64,000 bases of DNA from Gilliamella sp. Pra-s52 (GCF_009795805.1 NZ_WTEY01000012.1:1-64000), one strand, 5' to 3'. Counted from the first letter of the stretch, positions 16,501 to 26,503 are shown. Notes: a model not told the origin generated them from the letters alone. Made by a program: numbers and translations.

Positions 16501-17631
16501 ATGTCTTGGCCTAAACCTACTATTATTGATGCAATAAAAGCGCCTAAGCCGTTGCATGCTGGAAGGTGGTTATGCTTTTTTATCATATTAGCTTTAATAA
16601 CTAGTGTAATTCTTGCTTTAATATGGTCTGATAAAAACTATTTTTCACAATGGGCATTTTGGTTCAGTATTGTATTTATCTCGGTTGCAATAGGAAGTAT
16701 TGCTATTAGTGTTCGTCTTTATCTTTATGGGCTTGCACAAGAAAAATATGAAATATGGCAACATGAACAAAAACATATTGAACAAAATTGGCAAGAATGG
16801 GCAATGCAATCATTAATTATTCTTGATAGTTTTTATGTTTTACCTAATCAGCTAGACCTAAATGATATTTGGGAAAATAATGAATCTTTTACTTCAAGGA
16901 TTAATAAATCGTTAGCATTTGATTCTACATTTGATTTGAGTAAAAATATTGAGGACTTATTTTTTTCAATGAGAGATATGTTGCTTCTTCTTCCTACCAA
17001 AGATCCTATCAATGTTACTGTTTATTCTTTACCTGAATCATATGGACTTATTGAAAAAGATATTAATGATGCTTATAGAAGTGCAAAAATAACACAACCT
17101 TATGTGTTTTCTCATCATATTATAGCGGATGTGGATATTGATAAATTAATGGAACTGATTGATAGTTCTAAATCATCTATAGAATTAATTATCATTAATA
17201 ATACTGCTTCATCGGAAGGGGCATTTTTATGTTCTTTTTTATTGATAGACAAAGTATATTATCAAGATTTAGCTATTAATATTGGGAAAAGTGAAGTTTT
17301 ACGTCCAATGATAACCTCGGATATGCCTTTGGGTGTTCAGCAGATGGTTGAAATGCAATCCAAAATTCATCAGGTTAAGCAGCTTTTTTTAGCAAATTTA
17401 GATAATAATCAACGATTAAATATTATTAAACAATTAGCTGAACAAAAAATATCCCTTGAATTAATTTGCCAATTAGAAAATTATGTTGGTAATCAACAAA
17501 AGGCTTCTTATTGGCTTACATTGGCATTGGCATGTGACATAACAACTAAAACAAAACAAAATAATCTAATTGCTGTAATGCAACAAAACCGATGGTTACT
17601 TTCAGTTGTGACAGCTTTAAATGGGGAATAG
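16501..17631 (+). CDS. Unrecognised T6SS-cluster membrane protein with two N-terminal helices
   Basis: I do not recognise a named family. The 376-residue protein has a short cytoplasmic start, two membrane helices (about 23-42 and 51-75) and a cytoplasmic region of about 300 residues. This begins with a Gln/Glu/Trp-rich segment (YEIWQHEQKHIEQNWQEW) and includes a hydrophobic strand-like part (SIELIIINNTASSEGAFLCSFLLID). The helix hairpin resembles the N-terminus of TssM, encoded only three bases downstream. Tight packing between the PAAR gene and tssM suggests it works with the TssJLM membrane complex or in spike loading. No catalytic motif is visible. It is intact and A+T-rich like its neighbours, so it is probably a functional accessory subunit. 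Confidence 0.7.
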   Translation: MSWPKPTIIDAIKAPKPLHAGRWLCFFIILALITSVILALIWSDKNYFSQWAFWFSIVFISVAIGSIAISVRLYLYGLAQEKYEIWQHEQKHIEQNWQEWAMQSLIILDSFYVLPNQLDLNDIWENNESFTSRINKSLAFDSTFDLSKNIEDLFFSMRDMLLLLPTKDPINVTVYSLPESYGLIEKDINDAYRSAKITQPYVFSHHIIADVDIDKLMELIDSSKSSIELIIINNTASSEGAFLCSFLLIDKVYYQDLAINIGKSEVLRPMITSDMPLGVQQMVEMQSKIHQVKQLFLANLDNNQRLNIIKQLAEQKISLELICQLENYVGNQQKASYWLTLALACDITTKTKQNNLIAVMQQNRWLLSVVTALNGE

Positions 17632-17634
17632 TAC

Positions 17635-20600
17635 ATGAAAAATAAATGGAAAAATATTGGTTTTATTTTGTTTATATTATTAGGTGCTATCTTTTTTATT
17701 TTAGCAATTATATTTTTTGGTGACACATTAGGTTATCACACAATAAAAGAAAAAATCACTGTTTGGATACAAGGGATGTTATTGCTATTAGGTTTTATAT
17801 TTTTGCCAGTTATTGTCACAATGGGATATAAGTTATGGACTAAGGAAAAATCAGAACATGAGCAACTTAATCCTGAAAAAAATAAAAAATCAAAGCAACC
17901 CAAAATAGTTCCTTTCACCGAATTTCTGGAGATAGAAAAACAGTGTAAATATCGTTTAGGTATATTTTGGCGTTATAAAGTTTGTAAGTGTTTAGTGCTG
18001 GGACAACCTTCCGATGTTGAGCGTTTGTTTCCTCATTTATTAAAAGATCAATGGCAATTTAGTGATAATACGTTAATGATATATGGTGGTGATATTCAAG
18101 ATGACCCAAATACATTGTGGTTACAAGCCCTAAAAAGTCATTTTTCTCGCATTTTACCATTTTTTAGTAAACCACTAAATGCTGTTATTTGGGTTACTTC
18201 TAAACATTATCTTGATGATAATCGTCAGCAAAAACTATTACTTGAAAAGGCCGTATTAAAGCTACAAGCTCGTAATAAGATTTTAAAATGGTCTTCTCCA
18301 CTTTATTTAGTTGCGGGACAACAAAGTGAATGGGATCAAACTGGGCGTATTGAACAAAGCACTGGTTTACTTTTTACCGAGTTAAACCAAGAGACAATGG
18401 AATCAGTCGTTGTTTCTCTCAATCAATTAGCAAAAGATTGCTGTCAACGTGGTGTAAGACAAGTCAAAGATAATACGAACTATTCGTTTTTACTTAAACT
18501 TAGTCAGGATTTAGTGAAGGGTGATATTAAAAATATTAAATGCTATTTAATATCGCTGATTTCTTTTCCTTATTCTCCTAATGTTCGAGGGCTTTTCTTC
18601 TTACCACATCAATCAAAAATTAATGAAGAAATGCCCACTTTTGAGCATTCCCTAGTAATGACCCCCACGTGGCAATCAATTCGAAATGATGCTAATTCAC
18701 AATTTGGGCAAAGAATGGGAGTACAGTGGGATATTTGGTCTTGTTATGCGCTACTTTCGCTGATGGTCGTGATGTGTATGGCGCTTTGTACGTCATATTT
18801 CCGAAACGCCTCGCTCATTGATGATAGCGTTGAGCTTGTCAAGCTGGCTGATGATTCCATTAAGCAAGATTATATCTCACAGTTACAAATACAGCATAAG
18901 TTACAACAACATTTAGAACAGCTACTTTATCGTCAACAGCATGGTGCTCCTTTACTTTATCGGTTTGGCTTGAATCATAATGATGAATTGCTCAAAAGAA
19001 TGTGGCTTACTTATCGGGCAACAAATTCACGCAATATTGCTACGCCATTTCACAAGATTATGACAGACTATTTGACTTTATTAACTGAATTAGCACCAAA
19101 TGATCCTAGACGATTAAAATTAGTCGATTCTGCATATGATGTATTAAAAGCCTATTTAATGATGGGGCATCCTGATAAGAGTGATGGGTTTTATTTAAGC
19201 CAATTTGCCACAACAAAATGGCGTTCCCCGGAAGGTGTGAGTGATGGTGACTGGCAAAAACTTATGCCTGATTTGGTTCGTTTTTGGGGGGAAATGCTTA
19301 ATTTGCATCCTGATTGGGCATTAAGTAGTGATACTCGTTTAGTTAAAGATGTTAGACAAATTTTAATTAATAAGGTTGGTGTACAAAATACTGTTAATAC
19401 TCTTTATAAAGAGATGATTCAACGAGCTAGCCAACATTATGAAAATCAAAATTTAAATCAGCTACTTGAAGGGTTAGACAGCCAAATGCTGTTTTCTACT
19501 GATACCGAGATTCCAGGTGTCTATACCCGCAAAGCTTGGGATGATACCATTAAAGATGAAATTGAGGAGGTCGCAAAAAATAGAAAAGAGCAGATTGACT
19601 GGGTTTTGAGTGACGGAGAAAGTGATTTGACCGCTTCAATTTCTTCTGATATGTTAAAAAAACAACTTACCGATCGTTATTTCAGTGAGTATGGTGCAGC
19701 ATGGTTACTCTTTTTAAATACGATTCAATGGCATTCATCTGATAATGTTTCAGATGTTATTGAACAACTTACATTGCTAGCAGATACCCGTCAGTCTCCT
19801 TTAATTGCTTTAATCAATGTTGTGAAATACCAGTCTGAGGTTGCTTATTCAGGTGATGGTTTGTCAGATAATTTAATTCGTTCTGCACAAGAATTGATTG
19901 GAAATAAATCCAAAACAGGGTTACCGATAAATAATGAAGCATCAGGACCGTTAACTGCAACATTTTCGCCTGTCACGAGTTTGCTTAATAACAATAATAC
20001 AAATGGACTTTCTTTACAAACTTACCTATTACGTATTACACAAGTGCGCTTAAAATTGCAAAATATAGCAAATAGCGCTGATCCTCAAGCAATGATGCAA
20101 GGATTAGCAAAAAGTGTTTTTAAAGGCACTTCTGTTGATTTAACTGAAACACGAGACTATGGTAACTTAATTGCGGCAAATTTAGGTGAAGAGTGGTCTG
20201 GGTTTGGTTATAGTTTATTTAAAAAGCCACTTGAACAGTCATGGCAAGTAGTGTTAATACCAGCAGCAAATAGATTTAATGAGCTTTGGCAAAATTATAT
20301 TGTCAGTCAGTGGGAACAATCTTTTGCTGGTCGCTATCCTTTTAAAAATAGTGATAACGAAGCATCACTAGCCGAACTTGCACGTTTTTTACGTGCTGAT
20401 ACAGGTATCGTTGATAACTTTATTGCTAATGAGTTGAATGGGGTATTAGAAAAGAAAGGCGGAAGTTGGATTGTCAATTCTGTTAATGCTCAAGGTCTTA
20501 ATTTTTCACCTAAATTTCTTGATGCATTAAAATTGTTTAATGACCTATCGGTAGAGTTGCTTACTACAGGAGATGCAGCTTTATCATTTGAACTTATGCC

Positions 20601-20973
20601 TCGTAGTGGTAACAAAATCACACGAACTGAATTGGTGATAAATAAACAAAAGATAGATTATTTTAATCAGTCTCCTACTTGGCAACGTTTTAATTGGCCT
20701 GGCGATGGTTATTCTCCTTATTCGCAATTAAGTTGGAGCGGTGATGCGGCAGGATTAAAGCTTTATCAATATTATAGTGGTGATTGGGCATGGATTCGTT
20801 TACTTGAATCTGCATATGTAAAACGATTAGATTCAAGTCGCTATGAGCTTATTTGGAACGCACCAGATCAACGTAAACTAAAATTTATTTTACGTACTCA
20901 GCTAGGTGGTGGCCCATTGACATTATTGAAATTACGCAATTTTACTTTACCAAAAACAGTATTTGAATCGTGA
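17635..20973 (+). CDS. tssM: T6SS membrane complex protein TssM (IcmF/VasK)
   Basis: An 1112-residue protein with two N-terminal helices (about 9-28 and 45-65), a cytoplasmic domain, a third helix (about 368-387) and a large periplasmic part ending in the TssJ-binding beta domain (WQRFNWPGDGYSPYSQLSW). The position of the usual Walker A holds VLGQPSDVERL (about 121-131), lacking the GxxGxGKT pattern, so nucleotide binding is doubtful. YRFGLNHNDELL (about 442-453) matches the IcmF motif after helix 3. TssM spans the envelope and links TssL to outer-membrane TssJ. A GGGGAA ribosome site overlaps the end of the upstream gene. Confidence 0.95.
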   Translation: MKNKWKNIGFILFILLGAIFFILAIIFFGDTLGYHTIKEKITVWIQGMLLLLGFIFLPVIVTMGYKLWTKEKSEHEQLNPEKNKKSKQPKIVPFTEFLEIEKQCKYRLGIFWRYKVCKCLVLGQPSDVERLFPHLLKDQWQFSDNTLMIYGGDIQDDPNTLWLQALKSHFSRILPFFSKPLNAVIWVTSKHYLDDNRQQKLLLEKAVLKLQARNKILKWSSPLYLVAGQQSEWDQTGRIEQSTGLLFTELNQETMESVVVSLNQLAKDCCQRGVRQVKDNTNYSFLLKLSQDLVKGDIKNIKCYLISLISFPYSPNVRGLFFLPHQSKINEEMPTFEHSLVMTPTWQSIRNDANSQFGQRMGVQWDIWSCYALLSLMVVMCMALCTSYFRNASLIDDSVELVKLADDSIKQDYISQLQIQHKLQQHLEQLLYRQQHGAPLLYRFGLNHNDELLKRMWLTYRATNSRNIATPFHKIMTDYLTLLTELAPNDPRRLKLVDSAYDVLKAYLMMGHPDKSDGFYLSQFATTKWRSPEGVSDGDWQKLMPDLVRFWGEMLNLHPDWALSSDTRLVKDVRQILINKVGVQNTVNTLYKEMIQRASQHYENQNLNQLLEGLDSQMLFSTDTEIPGVYTRKAWDDTIKDEIEEVAKNRKEQIDWVLSDGESDLTASISSDMLKKQLTDRYFSEYGAAWLLFLNTIQWHSSDNVSDVIEQLTLLADTRQSPLIALINVVKYQSEVAYSGDGLSDNLIRSAQELIGNKSKTGLPINNEASGPLTATFSPVTSLLNNNNTNGLSLQTYLLRITQVRLKLQNIANSADPQAMMQGLAKSVFKGTSVDLTETRDYGNLIAANLGEEWSGFGYSLFKKPLEQSWQVVLIPAANRFNELWQNYIVSQWEQSFAGRYPFKNSDNEASLAELARFLRADTGIVDNFIANELNGVLEKKGGSWIVNSVNAQGLNFSPKFLDALKLFNDLSVELLTTGDAALSFELMPRSGNKITRTELVINKQKIDYFNQSPTWQRFNWPGDGYSPYSQLSWSGDAAGLKLYQYYSGDWAWIRLLESAYVKRLDSSRYELIWNAPDQRKLKFILRTQLGGGPLTLLKLRNFTLPKTVFES

Positions 20974-21003
20974 TTTATAAAAATAAAATGATGGATTATT
21001 ATT

Positions 21004-22614
21004 ATGTTTAGCCAATTATTAAACCGTTTTTTAGGGCAACAAACTCCTAATGATTCAGTAAAGATGGAGTTTACTCAGCGTTGGGAAGAGTGGTTGAAGC
21101 CAATTACATCTGAAAATCCTACCGGTGAGGATCTCACTTATCATGATACATTTCAAGAAATCAAAGAAGAGATTGCGAAATTATCTGGAATTAATTACCA
21201 GCTAATTGTTACCGAAAGTGAAACAATATTAAAAAAACATAGTAAAGATATTCGTGTTGCAACTTATTATTGTTTAGCTCGTTTACATATAGATGGTGCG
21301 AATGGATTTGCTGATGGTGTTGAGTTGTTAGCTGGGTTATTGGATACCTTTGGTTTATCAATTTATCCTTCTCGGCATAACATTCGTAAAAATGCTGTAG
21401 AGTGGCTTACTAATGCAAAGTTTATTGATCAACTTACTCTATTACATCCTCTATCTGAACTTTGTTTGACACGTATTATTGTTGCATTAAATCAAATTGA
21501 TCTCTGCTGTCAGAAGCTATTTGTTAGCGATGATCCTAATCAATCTGTTCATGCACCTGATTTGTCTGCATTAGTCCATTTTTTTAATAATGGTCTAAAT
21601 CAATCTGTTAAAAAGGTTAACATAGAAGATAATTCGTCAGTAGCTCCTATTTCTTCTTCTCAATTAGAATCTCCTAAAAATATCACAGAAATAAAAATTA
21701 ATTCTCAACGTGATTTATTGGATCAGGCTCGTAAAATGGCTGTTTTTTTACGTGAAAAACCAGATGGATATCTTGCTGCTGGTCGATTTTTACGTGTACT
21801 TAGGTGGGATACAATTAGTGATTTACCACCAGCGGATCATCAAGGTAAAACGCGGCTACCCGCTCCGAGAACGGAACTTAAGCAACATGTTAGTCGTTTA
21901 ATCCTTCAACAACAGTGGTCAGAGCTTTTTGAACGCGTTGAAACGGCTTTTATGGAAAGTGCTAACCATTTTTGGTTAGATTTACAGCGAGCAACGGTGA
22001 TGTCATTACAAAAAATGGGAGAGCCTTATCAATCATGGGCAGATATTTATTTAACGGATATTGGTTTAATGTTAGAACGATTAAATGGTGTTGAGTTTCT
22101 CTTTTTTGAAAATGGTATGCCATTTGCAGACGATGAAACATTAAATTGGATCTCAAATAATGCACGTATACATCATTTAGATGGAGATGATAGCATGCAA
22201 CCTATTGCTATATCTGGCGAGGATGATTGGAATGAAATTGAAAAACAAGCACTAGAACTTGCTCATTCTGAAAATTTAGAAAAAGCGTTTTATTGGTTAC
22301 AAAACTTGCCATTGCTACGTTCCCCTAAACAACGATATTTATTGCAATATACTCAAGCAAGAGTTGCTGAACAATTTGGAAAACAAGATGTTGCATTAAA
22401 CTTGTTCATCAGTCTGAATAATCAACAACAATTATTGACCCTATTACAGTGGGAGCAAGAATTGTTATTTGATGTTAAACGATGTTTATTTCGATTAATC
22501 AAGCAAAAAAGTAAATCTAAAGAGAAGATAAAACCACATCTGCTAGAGTTAGTTGAGTTATTACAACAAGAGCTAATTCAGCTAGATCCAGCTAAAGCAT
22601 TAAGTGTGATGTAA
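21004..22614 (+). CDS. tssA: T6SS assembly protein TssA (ImpA N-domain, VasJ-like C-terminus)
   Basis: A 536-residue protein with an ImpA_N domain (about 15-140: PITSENPTGEDLTYHDTFQEIKEEIAKL, then LLDTFGLSIYPS), a linker around 195-230 and a C-terminal helical region (ELAHSENLEKAFYWLQNLP) resembling the VasJ/EvpK type. TssA primes assembly and guides tube and sheath polymerisation; the C-terminal type determines which end it caps. The ribosome site before 21004 is weak. Co-oriented between tssM and tssF. Confidence 0.92.
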   Translation: MFSQLLNRFLGQQTPNDSVKMEFTQRWEEWLKPITSENPTGEDLTYHDTFQEIKEEIAKLSGINYQLIVTESETILKKHSKDIRVATYYCLARLHIDGANGFADGVELLAGLLDTFGLSIYPSRHNIRKNAVEWLTNAKFIDQLTLLHPLSELCLTRIIVALNQIDLCCQKLFVSDDPNQSVHAPDLSALVHFFNNGLNQSVKKVNIEDNSSVAPISSSQLESPKNITEIKINSQRDLLDQARKMAVFLREKPDGYLAAGRFLRVLRWDTISDLPPADHQGKTRLPAPRTELKQHVSRLILQQQWSELFERVETAFMESANHFWLDLQRATVMSLQKMGEPYQSWADIYLTDIGLMLERLNGVEFLFFENGMPFADDETLNWISNNARIHHLDGDDSMQPIAISGEDDWNEIEKQALELAHSENLEKAFYWLQNLPLLRSPKQRYLLQYTQARVAEQFGKQDVALNLFISLNNQQQLLTLLQWEQELLFDVKRCLFRLIKQKSKSKEKIKPHLLELVELLQQELIQLDPAKALSVM

Positions 22615-22659
22615 TTTTATAAAAGATAAAAAATAATGTGAAAAATAAAGAGATAAACA

Positions 22660-24423
22660 ATGGATGATTTGATTTTACGCTATTACGAATCTGAAATGCG
22701 CTACTTGCGGGAAGCTGGAAAGGAATTTTCTAAAATTCATCCAGATAGAGCAAGCCAACTTAATTTAGATAGTGTTGGTGATCGGGATCCTTATGTGGAG
22801 CGATTATTTGAGGGTTTTGCTTTTTTAACTGGTCGATTACGTCAGAAAATTGATGATGATTTACCTGAACTTACTGAAAGTTTAGTTAGTTTACTTTGGC
22901 CTCACTATTTGCGATTAATTCCGTCATTGTCTATTATTGAGTTAACACCAAATTATGAAACATTATCTCGTCCAGAAATAATTCCCAAGGGGTTACAAGT
23001 ACGGACAGAACCACTAGGGCAAATGGGTACTCAGTGCCCATATCGTACGACACAATCAGTAACATTACAGCCTGTTAAAATTAGTCAGGCGAAACTTGGT
23101 GTTCACCATGATGGTCGAAGTATGATTACTCTTCGACTTAGTTTTGGAGAATTAACCGATTTTGAACAGCTTGATTTGTCTAAACTTAGATTATATTTGA
23201 GTGCGGATGGACCGATTGCTTCAATGTTGCATTATATGCTAACTCAGCAAGTTACATCAATGTATTTGCGTTATGCTACTCGGCCAGAAGAACGTATAAA
23301 TTTTCAGGGTAAAATAATTCCCGTTGGATTTGACGAAGATGACCGCTTGTGGTTAAAACCTGATAATGCTTTTGCTGGATACCAACTCTTATTAGAGTAT
23401 TTTGCATTTCGTGAAAAATTTATGTTTGTTGATTTACATGGGTTAAGCTTTCAAGTTTTTCCAGAAAAAAGCGAGTATATTGACATTGAATTATTACTTA
23501 ATCAAACTTGGCCAAATGATATGCCTTTTGATCATAATAATATCCGTTTACATTGTGTACCTGTAATTAATTTATTTAATCTGGAAGCCGATCCTGTTAT
23601 TGTCAATCAGTTGGAGAGTGAATACCTACTTCGTCCATTATTACAGCAAGATGGACATGTTGAGATTTATTCTGTTGAGCATGTAGAGGCAATTACTCGT
23701 ACTGGACGCTATCAATATGAGCCTTTTACAAGTTTTAAACATCGAGGTGGTATGTTACGGCATGATGCTCCAGAAAGGTATTATCATACCCGAGTTCGTA
23801 AAGGTGCTTCAGGTTTGCATGATACTTGGTTGATTTTAGGTGGTAAAATTTGGGATAAAAATGAAGTTCTTGAAGAAGAAACATTATCATTACGTGTCAC
23901 TGGTACTAATGGTATGTTACCTAGGAAAGCATTACGAAATGCCCGAATTAATGAATTGTGTAATGCTCACAATAGTATTTCAAAAGTACAAAATTTATGT
24001 TCTCCAACATTACCTTGCTATCCACCAACAGAGGATCGTTTTTATTGGCGAGTGTTATCGCATTTAGCACCTAATTATTTGTCATTAATGAACGCTGAGG
24101 TTTTGCGAGGGACTCTTGCTTTATATGATTGGACTGATAATGAACTAAATCGCCGTCGTTTAGATGGTATAGTCGAAGTTTCTCATCGAATGATTAAACG
24201 CATCGAAAAAGGGATGTTGCAACGTGGTATAGAGATTGAAGTAACAATTAATAGTTACCAATTTACGGGAGAAGGTGATGTGATGCTTTTTGGTGAATTG
24301 TTGAACCAATTTTTTGCATTATATGCCGATGTTAATTTATTTACACAATTAATGATTATTCTTTTACCTACAGGAAATAAAATAGTATGGCATCACAGCA
24401 AAGCATCGAAAACAGTCCTTTAA
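22660..24423 (+). CDS. tssF: T6SS baseplate subunit TssF
   Basis: A 587-residue TssF: it starts LILRYYESEMRYLREAGKEFSKIHPDRA, followed by DPYVERLFEGFAFLTGRLRQKIDDDLPEL and LWPHYLRLIPS, and keeps the GEGDVMLFGELLNQFFALYADVN segment near the end. Two TssF and one TssG form each baseplate wedge. Its last 37 bases overlap the start of tssG in another frame, consistent with coupled translation and fixed stoichiometry. Confidence 0.96.
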   Translation: MDDLILRYYESEMRYLREAGKEFSKIHPDRASQLNLDSVGDRDPYVERLFEGFAFLTGRLRQKIDDDLPELTESLVSLLWPHYLRLIPSLSIIELTPNYETLSRPEIIPKGLQVRTEPLGQMGTQCPYRTTQSVTLQPVKISQAKLGVHHDGRSMITLRLSFGELTDFEQLDLSKLRLYLSADGPIASMLHYMLTQQVTSMYLRYATRPEERINFQGKIIPVGFDEDDRLWLKPDNAFAGYQLLLEYFAFREKFMFVDLHGLSFQVFPEKSEYIDIELLLNQTWPNDMPFDHNNIRLHCVPVINLFNLEADPVIVNQLESEYLLRPLLQQDGHVEIYSVEHVEAITRTGRYQYEPFTSFKHRGGMLRHDAPERYYHTRVRKGASGLHDTWLILGGKIWDKNEVLEEETLSLRVTGTNGMLPRKALRNARINELCNAHNSISKVQNLCSPTLPCYPPTEDRFYWRVLSHLAPNYLSLMNAEVLRGTLALYDWTDNELNRRRLDGIVEVSHRMIKRIEKGMLQRGIEIEVTINSYQFTGEGDVMLFGELLNQFFALYADVNLFTQLMIILLPTGNKIVWHHSKASKTVL

Positions 24424-25433
24424 TGCAGACGCTTGAAAAAGCGTTGCCAAAAATAAATTTTTATCGTTTTTGTCAGTTAATTGAACAAATTTATGCAAAT
24501 GGAAATATATTAGGTAAAAATGAAAGTCCAGCAGCAGATCCTTTGCGTTTTGCCCCATCTATCGATATGTCTTTTCCTGCTAGTGAGTTGAAATATATAG
24601 AAAGAGAACCCTATATTAATCGTCCGACTACAGTTCGAACTCGCTTTTTAGGGTTATATGGTGTTGATGCAGTATTACCCCTTGGTTTGCTTGATAATAT
24701 TATTCGTCGTGAAGAAAATTATCAAGCTATGACAGACTTTTTAGATATCTTTAACCATCGTGTAATAACACAGTTTTATCGAATTTGGTTGAAATATCAT
24801 TATCCGGCTAGCTTTTTAAGCGGTGGTCGAGATTCTATATCTCAGTGTTTACTTGGATTAACAGGATTTGGTATAGAAGGTGCAGATAAGCAAGTTGGCA
24901 CACCATTATCTCGTTTTTTGGCTTTATTAGGGGTGATGTCACAAAAAACACGTACAGCCGAAGGGATCGCTGGGTTAGTTCGAGTGTTAGTAAATGATGC
25001 AAAAGTTGTTGTAAGTGAATTTTATCCCGTTTGGTATTCAATTAATAATCCTGCACAGTTCGGAGATAAAGGATTACAACGCATTTCTTTAGGTGGAGAG
25101 ACTATATTAGGATCTCGTTTTAGGGAGTGTAACCAAACAGTTCATATAGCAATTACACCGCAATATGAAAGTCAGGTTGCTGATTTACTACCTGATGGAC
25201 AATTATATTATGATTTGTTAGCTTTATTAAGAGCTTATCTAGGTTATCAAGTTGATGCTAAAATAACTCTCTATATTCAGCGTCAATTTTTACCTAGAAG
25301 CCAATTGATATCGAAAAATAGTCGACTAGGACAAACTGCATCGTTTACTAAAAAAACAGTAAATGGTAATTTTATTCAAGATGAAGTAGCTGTAAATTTA
25401 GGATACTATTCTGGAATTGCTTATGCGGCATAA
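24387..25433 (+). CDS. tssG: T6SS baseplate subunit TssG
   Basis: A 348-residue TssG with the typical FYRFCQLIEQIY start, DPLRFAPSIDMSFPASEL, a LGLYGVDAVLPLGLLDNI block, the FLDIFNHRVITQFYRIWLKY segment and a C-terminal part with LGGETILGSR. TssG forms the wedge core with TssF and contacts TssK and TssE. The ATG at 24387 lies inside tssF, 37 bases before its stop. tssJ follows after 16 bases. Confidence 0.95.
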   Translation: MASQQSIENSPLMQTLEKALPKINFYRFCQLIEQIYANGNILGKNESPAADPLRFAPSIDMSFPASELKYIEREPYINRPTTVRTRFLGLYGVDAVLPLGLLDNIIRREENYQAMTDFLDIFNHRVITQFYRIWLKYHYPASFLSGGRDSISQCLLGLTGFGIEGADKQVGTPLSRFLALLGVMSQKTRTAEGIAGLVRVLVNDAKVVVSEFYPVWYSINNPAQFGDKGLQRISLGGETILGSRFRECNQTVHIAITPQYESQVADLLPDGQLYYDLLALLRAYLGYQVDAKITLYIQRQFLPRSQLISKNSRLGQTASFTKKTVNGNFIQDEVAVNLGYYSGIAYAA

Positions 25434-25449
25434 TATAAAGGAAGAAAAC

Positions 25450-25968
25450 ATGAAAATAATTAATTTATTTATTGCTATTCTATTAACTATATGGCTAACA
25501 GGATGTGGTATTGCTCAAAGTGTTACAGAGGAAGTATCTGATTTAAGCAATTCTCTCTTTACATGGGATATAAGGACATTACATTTAGATATTACGGCAA
25601 GAGCTGAATTAAATATGGATGATGAAGGGCGTTCTTCACCAGTTGTTATTCGTATTTATCAATTAAAAGAAGCCGACATTTTTAACTCTATTTCTTATCA
25701 AGAATTGGTTGATCAAGATAGCGATATTTTAAGAGAGTCATTGGTTGACAGTAAAGAAATAGTATTAAAGCCAAATACTGCTATTTCTATTGATACCTCA
25801 TTTAATAAAAAAGCTAAAGCAGTAGGTATTGCAGCACTTTATAAAGAACCAAACCTAAAAGATAATAGCTGGCGACTTATTTTGAATCGAGGGGATTTAA
25901 ATATTAGTAAGCCGCGTGAAATATCTGCAAGTCAATATACAATAAAATTGGTGGATGAAAGTAGATGA
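25450..25968 (+). CDS. tssJ: T6SS outer-membrane lipoprotein TssJ
   Basis: The 172-residue protein begins with a lipoprotein signal peptide ending in WLTGC, with the lipidated Cys at residue 19. The mature part has the TssJ beta-sandwich pattern (LHLDITARAELNMDDEGRSSPVVIRIYQLKEADIF and TAISIDTSFNKKAKAVGIAALYKEP). TssJ anchors the periplasmic end of TssM at the outer membrane. The ATG at 25450 is chosen over 25417 because AAGGAAG lies 6 bases upstream and the signal peptide starts there. It overlaps tssE by four bases (ATGA). Confidence 0.94.
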   Translation: MKIINLFIAILLTIWLTGCGIAQSVTEEVSDLSNSLFTWDIRTLHLDITARAELNMDDEGRSSPVVIRIYQLKEADIFNSISYQELVDQDSDILRESLVDSKEIVLKPNTAISIDTSFNKKAKAVGIAALYKEPNLKDNSWRLILNRGDLNISKPREISASQYTIKLVDESR

Positions 25969-26390
25969 GTGCCTCACTATATGATTTGATCTATGGTTAT
26001 TTTGAATCAGGTATAGCAGTTGATGATATAACTGAAAATGAACAGACAATTATTAGCGTGATGGATAATATTGAGCGTATTTTAAATAGCCGCGCTGGAG
26101 CTATAAAGCACATGCCAGACTATGGGTTACCTGACATGTCAACAATTTTCCAAGCCTTACCCTCATCAGCTTACGTGTTAATGAGAGCAATTGAACAAAC
26201 ATTATTAAAGTATGAACCAAGGCTTGCTTCTATTGATTTGAATATTGATGAAAAAAACAATGATGACATGGTATTAGCTTATGAACTGATTTGTCATTTC
26301 AAACAAGGGGGATTGGTTAAATATGGGACTTATTTTATGCCAGATGGTAAAGCTCGTTTAAAATATATACGAAAGGAACGTCGTTATTAA
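25965..26390 (+). CDS. tssE: T6SS baseplate gp25-like subunit TssE
   Basis: The 141-residue protein has the gp25 core: SVMDNIERILNSRAG followed by the acidic-aromatic strip MPDYGLPDMST, then AIEQTLLKYEPRLASIDL. TssE nucleates the sheath at the baseplate. ATGA overlap with tssJ implies translational coupling. It is the last T6SS gene, and no clear terminator hairpin is visible before suhB. Confidence 0.94.
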   Translation: MSASLYDLIYGYFESGIAVDDITENEQTIISVMDNIERILNSRAGAIKHMPDYGLPDMSTIFQALPSSAYVLMRAIEQTLLKYEPRLASIDLNIDEKNNDDMVLAYELICHFKQGGLVKYGTYFMPDGKARLKYIRKERRY

Positions 26391-26474
26391 AATTAAATCG
26401 AGTAAGTTTTACCTATCAACCCCTCCACACTCTGGCAATAAAGCCACAAAACCTTTATACTATGCAACAGCTTT

Positions 26475-26503
26475 TAGTACGACAAATGTCATACTAATAT
26501 AAT
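26475..26503 (+). promoter_or_regulatory. Candidate suhB promoter
   Basis: A consensus -10 box TATAAT lies at 26498-26503, 33 bases before the suhB ATG. The -35 region near 26475 has no good match, so the promoter may need an activator or be weak. It marks where transcription would restart after the T6SS operon. Confidence 0.45.
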
